This document shows positions 49,101 to 56,929 of a DNA stretch of 64,000 nucleotides, one piece after another. A program made the translations under genes and the position numbers. Within the stretch, counting starts at the first letter, position 1, and each line of letters begins with the position of its first letter. The notes beneath the pieces were generated by a model that saw nothing but the letters and a program-made list of their open reading frames with translations, had not been told where the DNA came from and searched no databases. The stretch comes from Fundidesulfovibrio magnetotacticus (GTDB taxonomy: Bacteria > Desulfobacterota > Desulfovibrionia > Desulfovibrionales > Desulfovibrionaceae), in NCBI RefSeq assembly GCF_013019105.1, contig NZ_BLTE01000001.1, positions 62,001 through 126,000 of the forward strand, written 5' to 3'.

Positions 49101-49260
49101 GATCGGCCCCGGGCAGGTTGGCCGAGACCTGGATGGTGGGGAAGTCGATGGCGGGCATCTCCGACACGGGCAGGGCGAAATAGGCCGTGAGCCCAAGGAA
49201 CACCAGCCCCAGCGTGACGAGCGCCGTGGCCACCGGGCGTGTGATGAAGAGCCGTGTCAC
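46177..49260 (-). CDS. RND family inner-membrane efflux transporter
   Basis: A 1027-residue resistance-nodulation-division pump of the hydrophobe/amphiphile (AcrB/MexF-like) type. It has 12 expected membrane helices with two large periplasmic loops. Recognisable parts are the N-terminus FITRPVATALVTLGLVFLGL, the helix-4 proton-relay region (LSLMALTLAIGFIVDDAIV, with two Asp) and VGVIMLMGIVKKNAIMVIDF near the C-terminal half. The GTG start overlaps the adaptor gene stop by four bases (GTGA). No outer-membrane channel gene is adjacent. The substrate is not predictable. Confidence 0.93.
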   Translation of the reverse strand: MTRLFITRPVATALVTLGLVFLGLTAYFALPVSEMPAIDFPTIQVSANLPGADPETMASSVATPLEKQFATIAGVTSMNSVNTLGQTTIVLQFELGRNMDGAGSDVQTAISAASGYLPPNLPNPPTYQKVNPADAPVLFIGMRSATLPLHKLTDYAKTYVSQRISMVSGVAQVAIYGDQTYSPRLRLDPDKLAAYNLSISQVADAIQAENVNLPTGSLYGQARLFTIKVKGMLMNARHYIDQIVAWRAGKPIRLGDVGTAVDSTLNDKNASYHNQSPSLTIAVRRQPGTNTIKLVESIRDQLPAIQATLPQSIEFEVMYDRSQTIKESVEDVKFTMALSVSLVVLVVFAFLKNVRATLIACLALPVAVVGTFAVMKQFGFSLDNLSLMALTLAIGFIVDDAIVMLENIVRHMEMGKKPMEAALDGAGQIGFTIVSMTLSLAVVFVPIMFMAGILGRVLNELAVTITIAIFVSGFVTLSFTPMLCSRFLREGRVGHSGRIFKALEAAYEKSLRLALEHRFAVLLASFAVLGLTLWLFTRVPTGFIPTTDTGFIYGYAQAEQSASFETMKERVLNVTKIVAENPNVHKVVGIVGVGGPNTSMNNAAFFTLTKPASQRKDDIDAVLGQLRGALSQVTNLRLFMFNPPAIQIGGRSTRALYQFTLLSPDTQSLYAAARRMEELMRGLPELRDVNSDMQIDGPQVFMRIDRDKAASYGVSAKAIETALWSAYGARQISNIYASTDTYRVVIEVEPEYQRSPDLLSKLYVQPDLENNKDKNKDKLVPLAGLVAMDEGVGPITVNHTGQLTSVTISFNTAPGYSLSHAVAAIETLADRELPGAVSRTFEGQATAFKESASSVPFLMLLAVVVIYIILGVLYESFVHPVTILSGLPSAALGGLLALLAFGRELDLYGFVGVIMLMGIVKKNAIMVIDFAIEAEKTGKTSREAAFQGCVTRFRPIMMTTVAAVAGIMPIAMAYGAGGDARQPLGLAVAGGLAISQVVTLYLTPVAYTYLDDLQGWFKRRMGGSFGG

Positions 49261-50456
49261 TGCCCGCCGCCCTTGCCCTGCCCCGCGCCAGCGGGCTTGT
49301 CCGGCGCCTGCCCCGCTTCGGAGGGCTTGTCCAGTCCGGAGCCCCCCTGCCCCGCCCCGCCCTGCACGAGCACCGCGCCGCCCGGGGCCACGCGCACCAC
49401 GCCCTCGCTGATCACCGTCTCGCCCGGCGAGAGGCCCTCCTCCACGACGATGCGCGTGCGCTCCACCATGCGCCCGGTCTTCACGCGGCGCAGCTCCGCC
49501 GTGGACTTCTCCGTGACCACATAGACGAACGAGCCGTCCTGGCGGTTCATCACGGCGTCGAAGGGCAGCACGATGCGGCCCTGCTCCACGTCCAGGGTGG
49601 CCGTCACGTTGACGAACTGTCCCGGCCAGAGGGCCAGGTCTTTGTTGTCGAAGCGGGCCTGGAGGCTGATCATCCCTGTCTGCACGTCCACGGCGTTGTC
49701 GATGGCCGTGAGCGTGCCGAATTCCTTGAGGTCCTGCTCCTCCTTGGGCACGCGGGCCGACACGGGCACGGGGCGCGCCCCGAAGTGGCGGCGCACCTGG
49801 GCCAGGTCGCCCTCGGTGACGGAGAAGCGCACAAACACCGGCCGCACCTGGTTGACCGTGAAGAGCGAGGTGGTGTTGGCGGTGACGATGTTGCCGGGCT
49901 TCACCTGCTGGTAGCCCGCCACGCCTTCCAGGGGCGAAAGGATGCGGCAGTAGCCCAGGTCGATGCGGGCCGAGGCCAGGGTGGCCTGGTCGGCCTTCAC
50001 CTGCTGCCAGGCGGCCTCGAAGTCGGCCTTGCGCTGGTCGAAGTCCTCCTGGCTGACCACCTGTTTGCGGATGAGCTCCCGATAGCGCAGGTAGTCGCGG
50101 GTGGACTGGTCGGCCTTGGCCCAGTCGCGCCCGAGGGTCCCCACGGCCTCGTCCACGCGGGCCTGGAAGGGCTGCGGATCGATGGAGGCCAGCTGCTGGC
50201 CCTCGCGCACCCAGTCGCCCTCGGCGAAGTGCATGGCCAGGAGCTTGCCCGTCACCTGGGGGGTCACGGTCACGGTGCGCATGGCCGTCACGTGTCCCAC
50301 GCCGCGCACCGCGAGGGGGGCGTCCGCCAGCTCGGCCCGGACCACGCCCACGGGGGCGGGACGCTGGGGCGGGGCCACCTTCTTCCTGTCGCACCCGGCA
50401 AGGCAGGCCAGGCACAGCGTCAGGGCCAGCAGCAGGGGCAGGACGGTTCTGGGCAT
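49257..50456 (-). CDS. RND efflux periplasmic adaptor lipoprotein
   Basis: A 399-residue membrane fusion protein with a lipoprotein signal (lipobox LAGC near residue 22) and the order expected for HlyD/AcrA: lipoyl halves (VTPQVTGKLLAMHFAEGDWV and LSPLEGVAGYQQVKPGNIV), a helical hairpin between them, and barrel domains (LWPGQFVNVTATLD). It bridges the RND pump to an outer-membrane channel. The C-terminal tail of about 40 residues is Gly/Gln/Lys-rich low complexity. First gene of the efflux operon. Confidence 0.92.
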   Translation of the reverse strand: MPRTVLPLLLALTLCLACLAGCDRKKVAPPQRPAPVGVVRAELADAPLAVRGVGHVTAMRTVTVTPQVTGKLLAMHFAEGDWVREGQQLASIDPQPFQARVDEAVGTLGRDWAKADQSTRDYLRYRELIRKQVVSQEDFDQRKADFEAAWQQVKADQATLASARIDLGYCRILSPLEGVAGYQQVKPGNIVTANTTSLFTVNQVRPVFVRFSVTEGDLAQVRRHFGARPVPVSARVPKEEQDLKEFGTLTAIDNAVDVQTGMISLQARFDNKDLALWPGQFVNVTATLDVEQGRIVLPFDAVMNRQDGSFVYVVTEKSTAELRRVKTGRMVERTRIVVEEGLSPGETVISEGVVRVAPGGAVLVQGGAGQGGSGLDKPSEAGQAPDKPAGAGQGKGGGQ

Positions 50457-50622
50457 GCGTTCCCTCCGGCGGACAATGCACCGGGAATTATCCCCTTTCG
50501 CACACGGCGTCCAGAAGCGCGGCCCCGCACTTGTGGTTCGCGCCCGCGCGGGCTACAAGACGCGCAAAGAAGCGGCCCCGGGGGGCCGCATCGCAAGCCG
50601 GAGCACCGGAACCTCTTCGCTT

Positions 50623-51921
50623 ATGGGCAAACTGATCTCTCTCCTGCTGTTGATCGTCCTCGTCGGCCTGGGCGTCGGCGCCTATCTTTTCACGCGCGAC
50701 ATGGCCGCCCCTGAAGTCTCCCTCACGCCGGAGCGCGCGGCCACGGGGGCCAAACGCGAGTTCACCCTCCAGGCCAGGGACCAGGCCTCGGGCATCAAGA
50801 CCGTGAAAGTCTCCGTGCTCCAGGCCCAGAAGGAGACCACCGTTCTCCAGAAAACCTTCGACCCGGCCCCCGCCGAGGTCCGCGAGGCGTTCACCCTGGA
50901 GCAGGCCGGGCTGCGCGAGGGCCAGTTCGACATCATCGTGGTTGTCACGGACAAGTCGGTGTTCAACTTCGGGGCGGGCAACACCACGCGCGTCACGCGC
51001 ACCATGGCGCTCGACAACCGCGCCCCCGTGATCTCCGTGCTCTCCCAGGCGCACCACATCAAGCAGGGCGGCGCGTGCGGCGTGGTCTACCAGGTGAACA
51101 AGGACGTGGAGCGCTCCGGCGTCTTCGTGGGCGATCGCTTCTACCCCGGCTACAAGCTGCCCAGCGGCAACTACGCCTGCATCTTCGGCTTCCCCTGGAA
51201 CATGGACATCAAGGCCTTCCAGCCCAGGCTCTACGCCGAGGACCAGGCGGGCAACGAGCGCGCCATCAGCTTCCGCTTCAACGCCAAGCCCACCAAGTTC
51301 AAGCACGACTCCATCAACATCGGGGACGACTTCCTGCAATCCAAGATGCCGCAGTTCGAGGCCATCTACCCCGACATCAAGGACCCGATACAGCTCTACG
51401 TGAAGGTCAACCGCGACCTGCGCAAGGAGAACGTGGCCAAGCTGGGCGAGTTTGCCAGGAACTCCGCGCCCCAGATGCTCTGGGAGGGCGTGTTCCTGCG
51501 CCTGCCCAACGCCGCGCCGCGCGCGGGCTTCGGCGACGGCCGCACCTACCTCTACAAGAACCAGAAGATCGACGAGGAAACCCACCTGGGCGTGGACCTG
51601 GCCTCCCTGGAGAACGCCCAGGTGCCCGCCGCCAACTCCGGCCGGGTGATCTACACGGGCTTCTTCGGCATCTACGGCAACGCCGTGATCATCGACCACG
51701 GTTGGGGCCTGCAGTCCATCTACTCGCACCTCTCCCAGATCACCGCCAAAGAGGGCGACACGGTGCGCAAGGGCGACATCATCGGCAACACCGGGGCCAC
51801 GGGCCTCGCCGCCGGCGACCACCTGCACTTCGGCCTGATCCTGGGCGGCATCGAGATCCAGCCCATCGAATGGTGGGACCCCCATTGGATCAAGGACAAC
51901 ATCACCGACAAGTTTCAATAG
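50623..51921 (+). CDS. M23 family metallopeptidase, membrane-anchored
   Basis: A 432-residue LytM-type endopeptidase homologue that cuts peptidoglycan cross-links or activates amidases. An N-terminal membrane anchor (LISLLLLIVLVGLGVGAYLF) is followed by an Ig-like beta region and a C-terminal M23 domain. The zinc ligands are present: His321 and Asp325 in THLGVDLAS, and the HLHFG motif (His400/His402). The domain is therefore likely catalytic. The ATG at 50623 is chosen for the anchor; a longer frame upstream overlaps the divergent efflux promoter region. Confidence 0.9.
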   Translation: MGKLISLLLLIVLVGLGVGAYLFTRDMAAPEVSLTPERAATGAKREFTLQARDQASGIKTVKVSVLQAQKETTVLQKTFDPAPAEVREAFTLEQAGLREGQFDIIVVVTDKSVFNFGAGNTTRVTRTMALDNRAPVISVLSQAHHIKQGGACGVVYQVNKDVERSGVFVGDRFYPGYKLPSGNYACIFGFPWNMDIKAFQPRLYAEDQAGNERAISFRFNAKPTKFKHDSINIGDDFLQSKMPQFEAIYPDIKDPIQLYVKVNRDLRKENVAKLGEFARNSAPQMLWEGVFLRLPNAAPRAGFGDGRTYLYKNQKIDEETHLGVDLASLENAQVPAANSGRVIYTGFFGIYGNAVIIDHGWGLQSIYSHLSQITAKEGDTVRKGDIIGNTGATGLAAGDHLHFGLILGGIEIQPIEWWDPHWIKDNITDKFQ

Positions 51922-51979
51922 CCTTCCCAGAAGGCCTCCCGGATGGTATGGATGCGCATCCATACGTCCGGGAGGCTTC

Positions 51980-52969
51980 ATGCGCGCCCAGCTCCTCAAA
52001 TCCTTCGGCGACACGCCGGACTTCCAGGCCGCCGACATCCCCGTCCCCGCCGTCACCCCGGGCCACGTGCTCGTGAGGGTGGCCGCCTCGGGCGTGAACC
52101 CCATCGACCTCAAAATCCGCAAGCTCCGGCCCGCCTTCGCCCCCCAGCTGCCCGCCGTGCTGGGCATGGACATGGCCGGCGTGGTGGAGGCCGTGGGCGA
52201 CGGCGTTGCCGACTTCGCCCCCGGCGACGCCGTGTTCGGCTGCGTGGGCGGCGTGGCCGGGCTCCAGGGCACACTGGCGGAATACGTGTCGGCCGACGCC
52301 CGGCTGTTGGCGCGCAAGCCCGCCTGCCTCTCCATGGTCCAGGCCGCCGCCCTGCCCCTGGTGACCATCACCGCCTGGCTGGCCCTCTTCGACCGCGCCC
52401 GCATCCAGCCCGGCCAGCGCGTGCTCATCCACGCCGGAGCGGGCGGCGTGGGCCACGTGGCCGTGCAACTGGCCCGCGCCTTCGGGGCGCGGGTGGCCGC
52501 CACCGTCTCCGGGCCGGAGAAGGCCGCCCTGGCCGAGCGCTTCGGCGCCCAGGACATCGTGGATTACCGCCGGGAATCCGTGGAAGCCTGCGTGGAGCGC
52601 CTCACCGGCGGCCAGGGGTTCGACGCCGTGTTCGACACCGTGGGCGGCAAAACCCTGGACGACTCCCTGCGCGCGGCGCGCGCCGGGGGGACCGTGGTCT
52701 CCATCAACACGCGCTCCACCCATGACCTTTCGCCCCTGCACGCCAAGGGGCTCACGCTTTCGGTGGTGTTCATGCTCCTGCCCCTGGTCACGGGTCAGGG
52801 CCGGGAACGCCACGGGGAGATCCTTCGCCGGGCGGCCGCCCTGGCCGAGGAAGGAAAGCTCACGCCGCTTCTGGCCGCCCGGCGCTTCCACCTGGAGGAA
52901 GCGGCCCAGGCCCACGACTACCTGGACTCGGGCCAGGCCGTGGGCAAGGTGGTGGTGGAGGTGGCCTGA
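51980..52969 (+). CDS. Quinone-oxidoreductase-like MDR (zinc-type ADH family) protein
   Basis: A 329-residue medium-chain dehydrogenase/reductase of the NADPH:quinone reductase type. The N-terminal GroES-like fold reads VRVAASGVNPIDLKI, and the nucleotide-binding motif is HAGAGGVGHVAVQLA. Structural zinc Cys clusters are absent, as in quinone reductases. GGGAGG lies six bases before the ATG. It may detoxify quinones or enones. Follows the M23 gene by 58 bases. Confidence 0.9.
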   Translation: MRAQLLKSFGDTPDFQAADIPVPAVTPGHVLVRVAASGVNPIDLKIRKLRPAFAPQLPAVLGMDMAGVVEAVGDGVADFAPGDAVFGCVGGVAGLQGTLAEYVSADARLLARKPACLSMVQAAALPLVTITAWLALFDRARIQPGQRVLIHAGAGGVGHVAVQLARAFGARVAATVSGPEKAALAERFGAQDIVDYRRESVEACVERLTGGQGFDAVFDTVGGKTLDDSLRAARAGGTVVSINTRSTHDLSPLHAKGLTLSVVFMLLPLVTGQGRERHGEILRRAAALAEEGKLTPLLAARRFHLEEAAQAHDYLDSGQAVGKVVVEVA

Positions 52970-53025
52970 AACGGCCCGGCGGCCCCGGCGCATCGCGAAC
53001 GACACCCCAAACCACGGAGACCCCC

Positions 53026-53439
53026 ATGAGACTTCTCGCCACGGCAGCGCTTTTCGCCCTTCTCCTGGCCGCCCCGGCCCTGGCCCAGCAGCCCGGCCCC
53101 ATCCCCAACCTGGTGGGCACGTGGGAGGCCGGCCCCTTCGAACTGCATCACAAGAGCCACGGTTTCATCATGAACAAGGGGCAGTCGGCCAAACTGGTGG
53201 TCACGGCACAGGAGGGCCGGGTGTTCCACGGCTCGGTGGAATGGGGCAACAAGGCGCCGGGCAAGGACACCTTCTCCGGCGTGATCGACAAGGACAACGT
53301 CACCTTCTACCTCGCCGGGCACGAAGAAGGACTGCGCCTGGGCAAGCTCGACGGCCCGGACGCCTTCACGTTCTACTACCTCGTCCCCGGCGGGAAGAAC
53401 CCCAGGGCCGGATTCGTGGAATACAAACGCAAGAAGTAA
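53026..53439 (+). CDS. Small secreted beta-rich protein
   Basis: A 137-residue exported protein with a signal peptide (LLATAALFALLLAAPALAQQ). The mature part reads like a small beta barrel: it begins NLVGTWEAGPFELHHKSHGF and continues with alternating strands (VFHGSVEWGNK, VTFYLAGHEEG). A lipocalin-like or DUF fold is possible but I do not recognise a family. It lies 56 bases after the quinone reductase-like gene in the same direction. Confidence 0.65.
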   Translation: MRLLATAALFALLLAAPALAQQPGPIPNLVGTWEAGPFELHHKSHGFIMNKGQSAKLVVTAQEGRVFHGSVEWGNKAPGKDTFSGVIDKDNVTFYLAGHEEGLRLGKLDGPDAFTFYYLVPGGKNPRAGFVEYKRKK

Positions 53440-53490
53440 CGAAACCGGGGCCGCCGGAAACCCCGGCGGTCCCGGCATCGGAGCGACACC

Positions 53491-53525
53491 CCCGGCACGG
53501 GCCGGACGGCCCGTCTCATGCCGGG
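53491..53525. terminator. GC hairpins between convergent genes
   Basis: An interrupted palindrome (CCCGGCA...GGGCC / GGCCC...TGCCGGG), preceded by another GC stem at about 53445-53476, in the spacer between convergent genes. Probably bidirectional termination, but without a U-run. Confidence 0.4.
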
Positions 53526-53693
53526 CATGGGAATGCGCGCCCCCGGCGCTCCGGGGACACCCCCGCCAACCGCGCCGCCGTGGGAGACCAAGCCCTCACG
53601 CAGGCAGGCCGCGCATCGGGCCTGCCATGTCCCGCGCGCCGCGCCGGAGCGCATTGCTGAACGGGCAGCGCCATCGTCCGCCGCACCGGGCTG

Positions 53694-55358
53694 CTAGAGC
53701 GTGGGCTCCGACGTCTTGCCCTCGTCCTTGGCGCGGATCTCGGCGCGTTTGATCTTGCCGCTGATGGTCTTTGGCAGCTCGGCCACGAACTCCACCACGC
53801 GGGGATACTTGTAGGGCGCGGTGACGCGCTTCACATGGTCCTGCAGCTCCTTGACCAGGGCGGGCGACGGCGAGTAGCCGGAGGCCAGCACCACGGTGGC
53901 CTTCACGGCCTGGCCGCGCTCGGCGTCGGGCACGCCGGTGACGGCGGCCTCCACCACGGCCTCGTGGGTGATGAGCGCGCTTTCCACCTCGAAAGGACCG
54001 ATGCGGTAGCCGCTGGACTTGATGAGGTCGTCGTTGCGGCCCAGGAACCAGAAGTAGCCGTCCTCGTCCATCCAGGCCTTGTCGCCGGTGTGGTAGTAGC
54101 CGCCGAACATCACGGAGGCGGTCTTCTCGGGTTCGTAGAGGTAGCCGTCGAAGAGTCCCACGGTCTTGCCGTCGCCCAGGCGGATGCAGATCTCGCCCTC
54201 GTCGCCCGGGGCGCAGACGCGGCCCTTCACGTCCAGGAGCACGATGTCCCATCCCGGGCAGGGTTTGCCGATGGACCCGGGCTTCACGGGCATGTTGGGG
54301 AAGGCCGCGATCTGGAGGGTGGTCTCGGTCTGGCCGTAGCCCTCGAAGATGGTCAGGCCGGTGGCCTTTTTCCATGCGTGGAACACGCCCTCGTTGAGCA
54401 GTTCGCCCGCCGTGGTGCAGTGGCGCAGTCTGGAGAGGTCCCAGTCGGCCAGATTCTCGCGGATGAGAAAGCGGTAGATGGTGGGGGGGGCGCAGAAGGT
54501 GGTCACGCCGTGCTTGCTGATCACGTCCAGCAGCTCGGCGGGCACGAACTTGCCCCGGTAGTCCCAGGTGAAGACGCAGGCCCCGGCCATCCACTGGCCG
54601 AAGAACTTGCCCCAGATGGACTTGCCCCAGCCGGTGTCGGCCACGGTGAGGTGCAGGTCGCCGGGGCGCAGGTCGTGCCAGTGGACGCCGGTGGTGATGT
54701 GCCCCAGAGGGTAGTTGTGGTTGTGCACCACCATCTTGGGCATGCCCGTGGTGCCCGAGGAGAAGAAGATGAAGGACACGTCTTCTCCGCCTGCCGCGCG
54801 TTCAGGGCGGGGAAAGGCGTCGGGGTGCGCGTTCTCCAGGGCCTCCCAGGCCAGCCAGCGGCCCTCGGCGGAGCGTGCGCCCACGCGAACGAAGCACTTG
54901 AGCGAGGGGCAGGCGGCGGCCACGGCGTCCACGCGCTCCATGAAGTCCTCTTCCACCACGCAGGCTTTGATGCCGGCCTTGTTCACCCGGTATTCCACGT
55001 CGTGGGCGGTGAGCAGATGCGGCGAGGGCACGGGCACGGCCCCCACCTTTTGCAGGGCCAGCACGGCCAGCCAGAACTCCACGCGCCGCTGGAGCACGAT
55101 CATCACCTTGTCGCCCTTGCCCAGCCCCATGGCCTTGAAGGCGTGCGCCATGCGCGAGGAGCCCTTGCTGAAGAAGGCCAGGTTCAGTTCGCGTCGGGCG
55201 CCGTCTGGCCCCACGTGCACCATGGCGGGGCGTTCAGGGTCCTGGGCGGCCTGGGCGTCGAGGAAGTCGAAGGCGAAGTTGTAGGCCGGGGGCACGTTGA
55301 CGGCGTAGTTGGCGCGGAAGTCCTCGAAGGTGTCGAAGCGTTGGTATTGGGGCAGCAT
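53694..55358 (-). CDS. AMP-forming acyl-CoA synthetase
   Basis: A 554-residue ANL-superfamily ligase, most like medium-chain acyl-CoA synthetases, which adenylate a carboxylate and pass it to CoA. The P-loop-like motif is FIFFSSGTTGMPKMVVHNH, the A5 motif EGYGQTETT, the hinge region GRNDDLIKSSGYRIGPFEVE, and the catalytic Lys lies in PKTISGKIKRAE near the end. The acyl substrate cannot be read. It follows the cupin regulator by 13 bases and is probably controlled by it. Confidence 0.92.
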   Translation of the reverse strand: MLPQYQRFDTFEDFRANYAVNVPPAYNFAFDFLDAQAAQDPERPAMVHVGPDGARRELNLAFFSKGSSRMAHAFKAMGLGKGDKVMIVLQRRVEFWLAVLALQKVGAVPVPSPHLLTAHDVEYRVNKAGIKACVVEEDFMERVDAVAAACPSLKCFVRVGARSAEGRWLAWEALENAHPDAFPRPERAAGGEDVSFIFFSSGTTGMPKMVVHNHNYPLGHITTGVHWHDLRPGDLHLTVADTGWGKSIWGKFFGQWMAGACVFTWDYRGKFVPAELLDVISKHGVTTFCAPPTIYRFLIRENLADWDLSRLRHCTTAGELLNEGVFHAWKKATGLTIFEGYGQTETTLQIAAFPNMPVKPGSIGKPCPGWDIVLLDVKGRVCAPGDEGEICIRLGDGKTVGLFDGYLYEPEKTASVMFGGYYHTGDKAWMDEDGYFWFLGRNDDLIKSSGYRIGPFEVESALITHEAVVEAAVTGVPDAERGQAVKATVVLASGYSPSPALVKELQDHVKRVTAPYKYPRVVEFVAELPKTISGKIKRAEIRAKDEGKTSEPTL

Positions 55359-55371
55359 GACCTTGTCCTCG

Positions 55372-55932
55372 TTAGTTGATCACGTCGAGAAAGAGGGCTT
55401 CCTTGCCGTCGAGTCCGCGCATGGCGTGGGGAATGGTGGAGCTGAAATAGAGGCTGTCGTGCGGGTTCATCACCACCACGTCCTTGCCCAGGAGCAGCTC
55501 CAGGCGGCCTTCCAGGAGGTAGATGAACTCCTCGCCCGCATGGTGGTTGAACTCCAGCTCCTCGCGCTCGCGGGGCGGCACCGTGACCAGGAAGGGCTCC
55601 ATGGAGGGGCGGTTGAAGCGGTAGGCCAGGGCCTGGTACTTGTAGGCCTTGCGCCGCGTGACGGCGAGGCCCTGGTTCTTCTTCACCAGGCAGTATTGGT
55701 GGAGCTTGGCCTCCGAGCCCGTGATGAGGGCCGTGAGGTCCACGCCGGTGGCCTTGGCCAGGGCGTAGAGGTAGCTGACGGGCACTTCTCCCGATCCGGA
55801 CTCGTAGTTGGTGATTTCCTCGGGGGTGCAGCCGACGCGCTTGGCGAGCTCATCCGGCGTGATGTCGAGGGCGTCCCGGAGATCCTTGATGCGCCGGGAG
55901 ATGTCGCGGTCGAAGGTCGAAGGCAGGCTCAT
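55372..55932 (-). CDS. XRE-family regulator with cupin domain
   Basis: A 186-residue transcription factor. Residues about 10-65 are an XRE helix-turn-helix (ITPDELAKRVGCTPEEITNY). The C-terminal ~90 residues form a cupin barrel (NHHAGEEFIYLLEGRLELLL) that usually binds a small effector. It directly precedes the acyl-CoA synthetase gene, a common pairing in which the cupin senses the acid or its CoA ester. The gene is divergent from the tmRNA. Confidence 0.9.
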   Translation of the reverse strand: MSLPSTFDRDISRRIKDLRDALDITPDELAKRVGCTPEEITNYESGSGEVPVSYLYALAKATGVDLTALITGSEAKLHQYCLVKKNQGLAVTRRKAYKYQALAYRFNRPSMEPFLVTVPPREREELEFNHHAGEEFIYLLEGRLELLLGKDVVVMNPHDSLYFSSTIPHAMRGLDGKEALFLDVIN

Positions 55933-56011
55933 GGTGCTCCTCCTTGTGGTGCTCGGAGGGGGGTTAGCGCAAAACAGTCACAATTTCGAGTTTTTTCGTC
56001 CGCGATCCCCC

Positions 56012-56039
56012 TTGCGCCAGAGGCGGCTGGTCTTATAAG
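56012..56039 (+). promoter_or_regulatory. Probable ssrA promoter
   Basis: TTGCGC (56012-56017) and TATAAG (56034-56039) with a 16-base spacer, 20 bases before the mature tmRNA 5' end, which would leave a short leader for RNase P removal. Confidence 0.55.
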
Positions 56040-56059
56040 AAGGGGCGTGACACATCCCT

Positions 56060-56410
56060 GGGGGCGCACCGGTTTCGACGGGGATAGTGACGTCAAGGTT
56101 GCAGGCCGAGGTTCCGCGTGGCCTCGTTAAAAACGCGGAAACAAGATAATCGCCAACGATTACGACTACGCCCTGGCCGCTTAAGGCCAGCCTCCGTCCG
56201 GCCCACGCCTGGTAAGCTGGAACCGGGGGACACCCCATCAGGCTGGCGCGCTCCGTTGTCCGTTGAGGCGCGCGCGAGAACCTAAACGGTCTGGGATCGG
56301 GATGCCCGTTAGGGAGGCACGTCCGAGCCGAGATCAAATCCCTTACTAAGCCTGTAGACGCTTTGCCCGAGCGTTCTCGGACGGGGGTTCGACTCCCCCC
56401 GCCTCCACCA
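56060..56410 (+). ncRNA. ssrA: Transfer-messenger RNA (tmRNA)
   Basis: Rescues stalled ribosomes and tags the nascent chain. The 5' end GGGGGCGCACCGGTTTCGAC is the universal tmRNA start; it pairs with the 3' CGCCTCC to form a 7-bp acceptor stem, followed by encoded ACCA. The T arm reads GGGGGTTCGACTCCCCC. The resume codon GCC follows the conserved TAATC element, and the frame encodes the ten-residue tag ANDYDYALAA before TAA. Internal pseudoknot hairpins are visible between about 56220 and 56320. One-piece form of 351 bases. Confidence 0.97.
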
Positions 56411-56464
56411 CCAACAAGTCCGGAGCAGTCCGGCAACGTTCCAATCCCCCAGGTACTCTTGAAG

Positions 56465-56498
56465 AAGGCGGCTCCGGTGGGCCGCCTTCGTTCGTTTT
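56465..56498 (+). terminator. Terminator of ssrA
   Basis: An 8-bp stem (AAGGCGGC / GCCGCCTT) with an 8-base loop, followed by a T-rich CGTTCGTTTT, 55 bases after the tmRNA CCA. Confidence 0.75.
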
Positions 56499-56929
56499 GG
56501 GGCGTAAAGTCCGAGGACGCCCGCCTTTGCGCCGACGCTGCGGCGCGTTACGCGGGCGTCCGCGGAAAGGGCATGCTTGCAACACTCCGCACCGCGACGA
56601 AGCTCGCCGCCCGACGGCCCGGGGCATCGCCTCCGCCAGTGACCCATGACAGGGAAGACGCTGGACCGTTGCGGCACGACACTGCTACAGGTCGCCCGAG
56701 AAGTTACGGGAAACGCTCCTTGCAGACCCCGGCAAGGCGGTTTGCTACTGGCGGCGAACTGTCCAATAACGCCGGTCCGCTCCATCGTCGTCCAACGCGG
56801 CCGCAACGGACTCGTCAGGTCGATTCTCGGATCGTGTCCCGCCCTCCTCCCCGGTTCGCCAGGGGGGACGGCCGCATCGGATGCAGCTCCTGTTGCTCCC
56901 CCCCGGCGATCGTGAGGTAACATAACACA
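56499..56929. other. Intergenic region, no gene seen
   Basis: About 430 bases between the tmRNA terminator and the AAA+ gene. Open frames on both strands here are GC-driven, lack ribosome sites and have no protein-like composition. A direct GAGGT site precedes the next ATG. No tRNA, repeat or hairpin with U-run was found. Confidence 0.5.

Noticed and set aside
56499-56929. Possible small genes between tmRNA and the AAA+ gene
   Set aside because: Open frames lack ribosome sites and have Arg/Pro/Ala-rich shadow-like composition.
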